A stretch of 6,333 bases of DNA from contig CAZIMS010000021.1 in assembly GCA_964540515.1 (NCBI GenBank), positions 1 through 6,333 on the forward strand, read 5' to 3'. Under the pieces are notes generated by a model, which ran no database searches, was not told the DNA's origin, and saw only the letters and a list, made by a program, of their open reading frames with translations. Position numbers and translations under genes: made by a program. Shown here piece after piece: positions 5,740-6,333 of this stretch. Numbering within the stretch: position 1 is the first letter of the stretch; every line of letters starts with the position of its first letter. The stretch is from JAOAGA01 sp964540515. GTDB lineage: Bacteria > CALINM01.

Positions 5740-5743
5740 AAAT

Positions 5744-6127
5744 ATGTATGAAAGAGCGACTATGAAAGAGCGATTAAGAAACTGGGTGCTGGGCAGCGTT
5801 ACAATTGCACCAAGGTGGGCTACTAGCAGGGGCAAGGTTCTTCTTTACATGCTGGTGCCTGGCCTGCCGCTGTTGGGAATGGCCTATGGGCTTCAGAAGA
5901 ACTGGCTTCCCACGCTGGTGTTTTGTCTGGCGGGGGCGTTGGCAGTGATTATAATTCCCAACGGGGCCGCACTTGCAGCAGCCCTGTGGCTCTCTGCCGG
6001 AGAGGGTGTATTACTCGCAGCCCTTTTAGGCAGGAAACAGGAGCCAAACTTGTCGTTGTTTTATTTGATTGTACAAGGGGTTTTGACTGTTCCTTTCTTC
6101 ATTGCTATTAGATCTGTTTTGCAGTAA
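5744..6127 (+). CDS. Four-helix integral membrane protein, 127 aa
   Basis: I do not recognise a family. A basic, soluble N-terminus (residues 1-31) precedes four hydrophobic helices at about 32-50, 54-72, 74-95 and 103-122, with the charged loop GRKQEPN between the last two. The ATG at 5744 follows AGGAGG by 4 bases; starting at ATG 5762 would remove six residues. The MKERL start of the second ATG repeats the out-of-frame sequence just before it. Size and topology (cytoplasmic basic N-terminus, short loops) recall small envelope proteins of mobile elements, but no diagnostic motif is present. Separated by 241 bases from the hydrolase, it may have its own promoter. Confidence 0.85.
   Translation: MYERATMKERLRNWVLGSVTIAPRWATSRGKVLLYMLVPGLPLLGMAYGLQKNWLPTLVFCLAGALAVIIIPNGAALAAALWLSAGEGVLLAALLGRKQEPNLSLFYLIVQGVLTVPFFIAIRSVLQ
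5748..5775 (+). repeat. 14-bp tandem duplication over a start codon
   Basis: ATGAAAGAGCGACT (5748-5761) is followed directly by ATGAAAGAGCGATT (5762-5775), 13 of 14 bases identical. Because 14 is not a multiple of three, the first copy is out of frame with the gene. It encodes MKERL and stops at a TGA (5763-5765) that overlaps the second ATG as ATGA. Confidence 0.9.
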
Positions 6128-6243
6128 TTTTTTTCAAGCCCGCTTCTTTTTGTCCTCTTTTTTCTCCCATTTTATTCTGGCCGCTAGAAAGCGCCCCGCA
6201 AAAAGAATTCCCTGTTTGGCTTGCTATACAAGGCAGCATAACA

Positions 6244-6262
6244 GAATCCCGTTCGGGGATTC
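6244..6262. repeat. Perfect 7-bp inverted repeat
   Basis: GAATCCC (6244-6250) and GGGATTC (6256-6262) flank a GTTCG loop. There is no T-run after it, so it is not an obvious terminator. It could be a protein-binding operator or part of a structured RNA or origin. Confidence 0.7.
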
Positions 6263-6283
6263 GTACAAGAGTGTCGGTGTGGC

Positions 6284-6323
6284 GCGGGCCAAGAACAGAG
6301 TAAATGCTCTGTGCAGAGGCCGC
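6284..6323. repeat. Two-tier hairpin
   Basis: The inner arms ACAGAG (6295-6300) and CTCTGT (6307-6312) enclose a 6-base loop. The outer arms 6284-6290 (GCGG, one bulged G, CC) and GGCCGC (6318-6323) pair around them. A further CAGAG at 6314-6318 can compete for the CTCTG arm. The nested arrangement is more than a chance short palindrome, but its role is unknown. Confidence 0.5.
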
Positions 6324-6333
6324 TTGCTGTTAG

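Larger units (their letters stand above)
5503..5743 (+). other. Gene-poor spacer rich in inverted repeats
   Basis: These 241 bases separate the hydrolase from the last gene and contain several inverted repeats. GAGGGGG (5535-5541) pairs with CCCCCTC (5549-5555). CCCCTCAA (5550-5557) pairs with TTGAGGGG (5562-5569). GCATCC (5591-5596) pairs with GGATGC (5603-5608). CCTCTC (5608-5613) pairs with GGGAGG (5621-5626, one G-U pair). GGGAG (5644-5648) pairs with CTCCC (5652-5656). None is followed by a T-run, so simple terminators are unlikely. A 59-codon frame from ATG 5502 to 5681 overlaps the hydrolase stop as TGATG, but it runs through the repeats and looks low in protein character. Candidate roles are a structured leader, a small RNA, or a partition or replication site. 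Confidence 0.6.
6128..6333. other. Terminal non-coding or undetermined region
   Basis: No confident gene is seen. Positions 6127-6176 are strongly pyrimidine-rich on the plus strand. From about 6216 to the window edge one plus-strand frame is open (TTG at 6216; reading LACYTRQHNR and so on), but a minus-strand frame is also open from 6333 back to about 6185, so neither is compelling. The inverted repeats at 6244-6262 and 6284-6323 are the notable content. No tRNA T-arm or other known RNA signature is recognised. Confidence 0.5.

Noticed and set aside
6244..6262. Possible tRNA T-arm
   Set aside because: The GTTCG loop looks superficially similar, but the TTCRA loop pattern, acceptor stem and anticodon arm cannot be found on either strand.

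Overview
This 6.3-kb window is a compact, entirely plus-strand block of ten credible genes, most of them overlapping or nearly touching, from what looks like a bacterial mobile replicon (plasmid, or plasmid-like phage or prophage). The clearest evidence is an actin-like ATPase gene of the ParM type followed, with a 4-base overlap, by a small ribbon-helix-helix protein of the ParR type. This is the gene order of a type II plasmid partition cassette. The host cannot be named from the sequence. Base composition is close to balanced, Shine-Dalgarno sites are strong (AGGAGG), GTG and TTG starts are used, and one exported enzyme has a Thr-Pro repeat linker of the kind common in Chloroflexota. That makes a Chloroflexota-like host a reasonable guess, but only a guess.

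Layout. Positions 1-111 hold the possible tail of an upstream reading frame and a good sigma70-type promoter. The first block (112-3795) runs: RecA/RadB-like ATPase; an unknown 104-aa protein; an unknown 239-aa helical protein; the ParM-like actin; the ParR-like DNA-binding protein; and a YdjM-type (DUF457) membrane metal-dependent hydrolase. Each of these genes overlaps the next, three times through an ATGA junction, so they should be co-translated. After a 50-base gap with a strong ribosome site, a second block (3846-5502) encodes two unknown small proteins and an exported clan GH-A-like glycoside hydrolase. The start of the hydrolase lies about 110 bases inside the gene before it. A gene-poor stretch rich in hairpins (5503-5743) precedes a four-helix membrane protein (5744-6127). 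The last 206 bases carry no confident gene but contain a pyrimidine tract and strong inverted repeats.

How the genes may work together. The ParM-like filament and ParR-like adaptor should move or anchor DNA. Their translational coupling to a RecA-fold ATPase, two orphan proteins and a membrane hydrolase suggests a larger DNA-maintenance or membrane-linked module rather than a bare parMR cassette. The exported glycoside hydrolase could act on the cell envelope during transfer or lysis, or on an extracellular polymer. These functional links are inferred from gene order only. No replication initiator, integrase, terminase, relaxase, tRNA, rRNA or CRISPR array is visible in the window.
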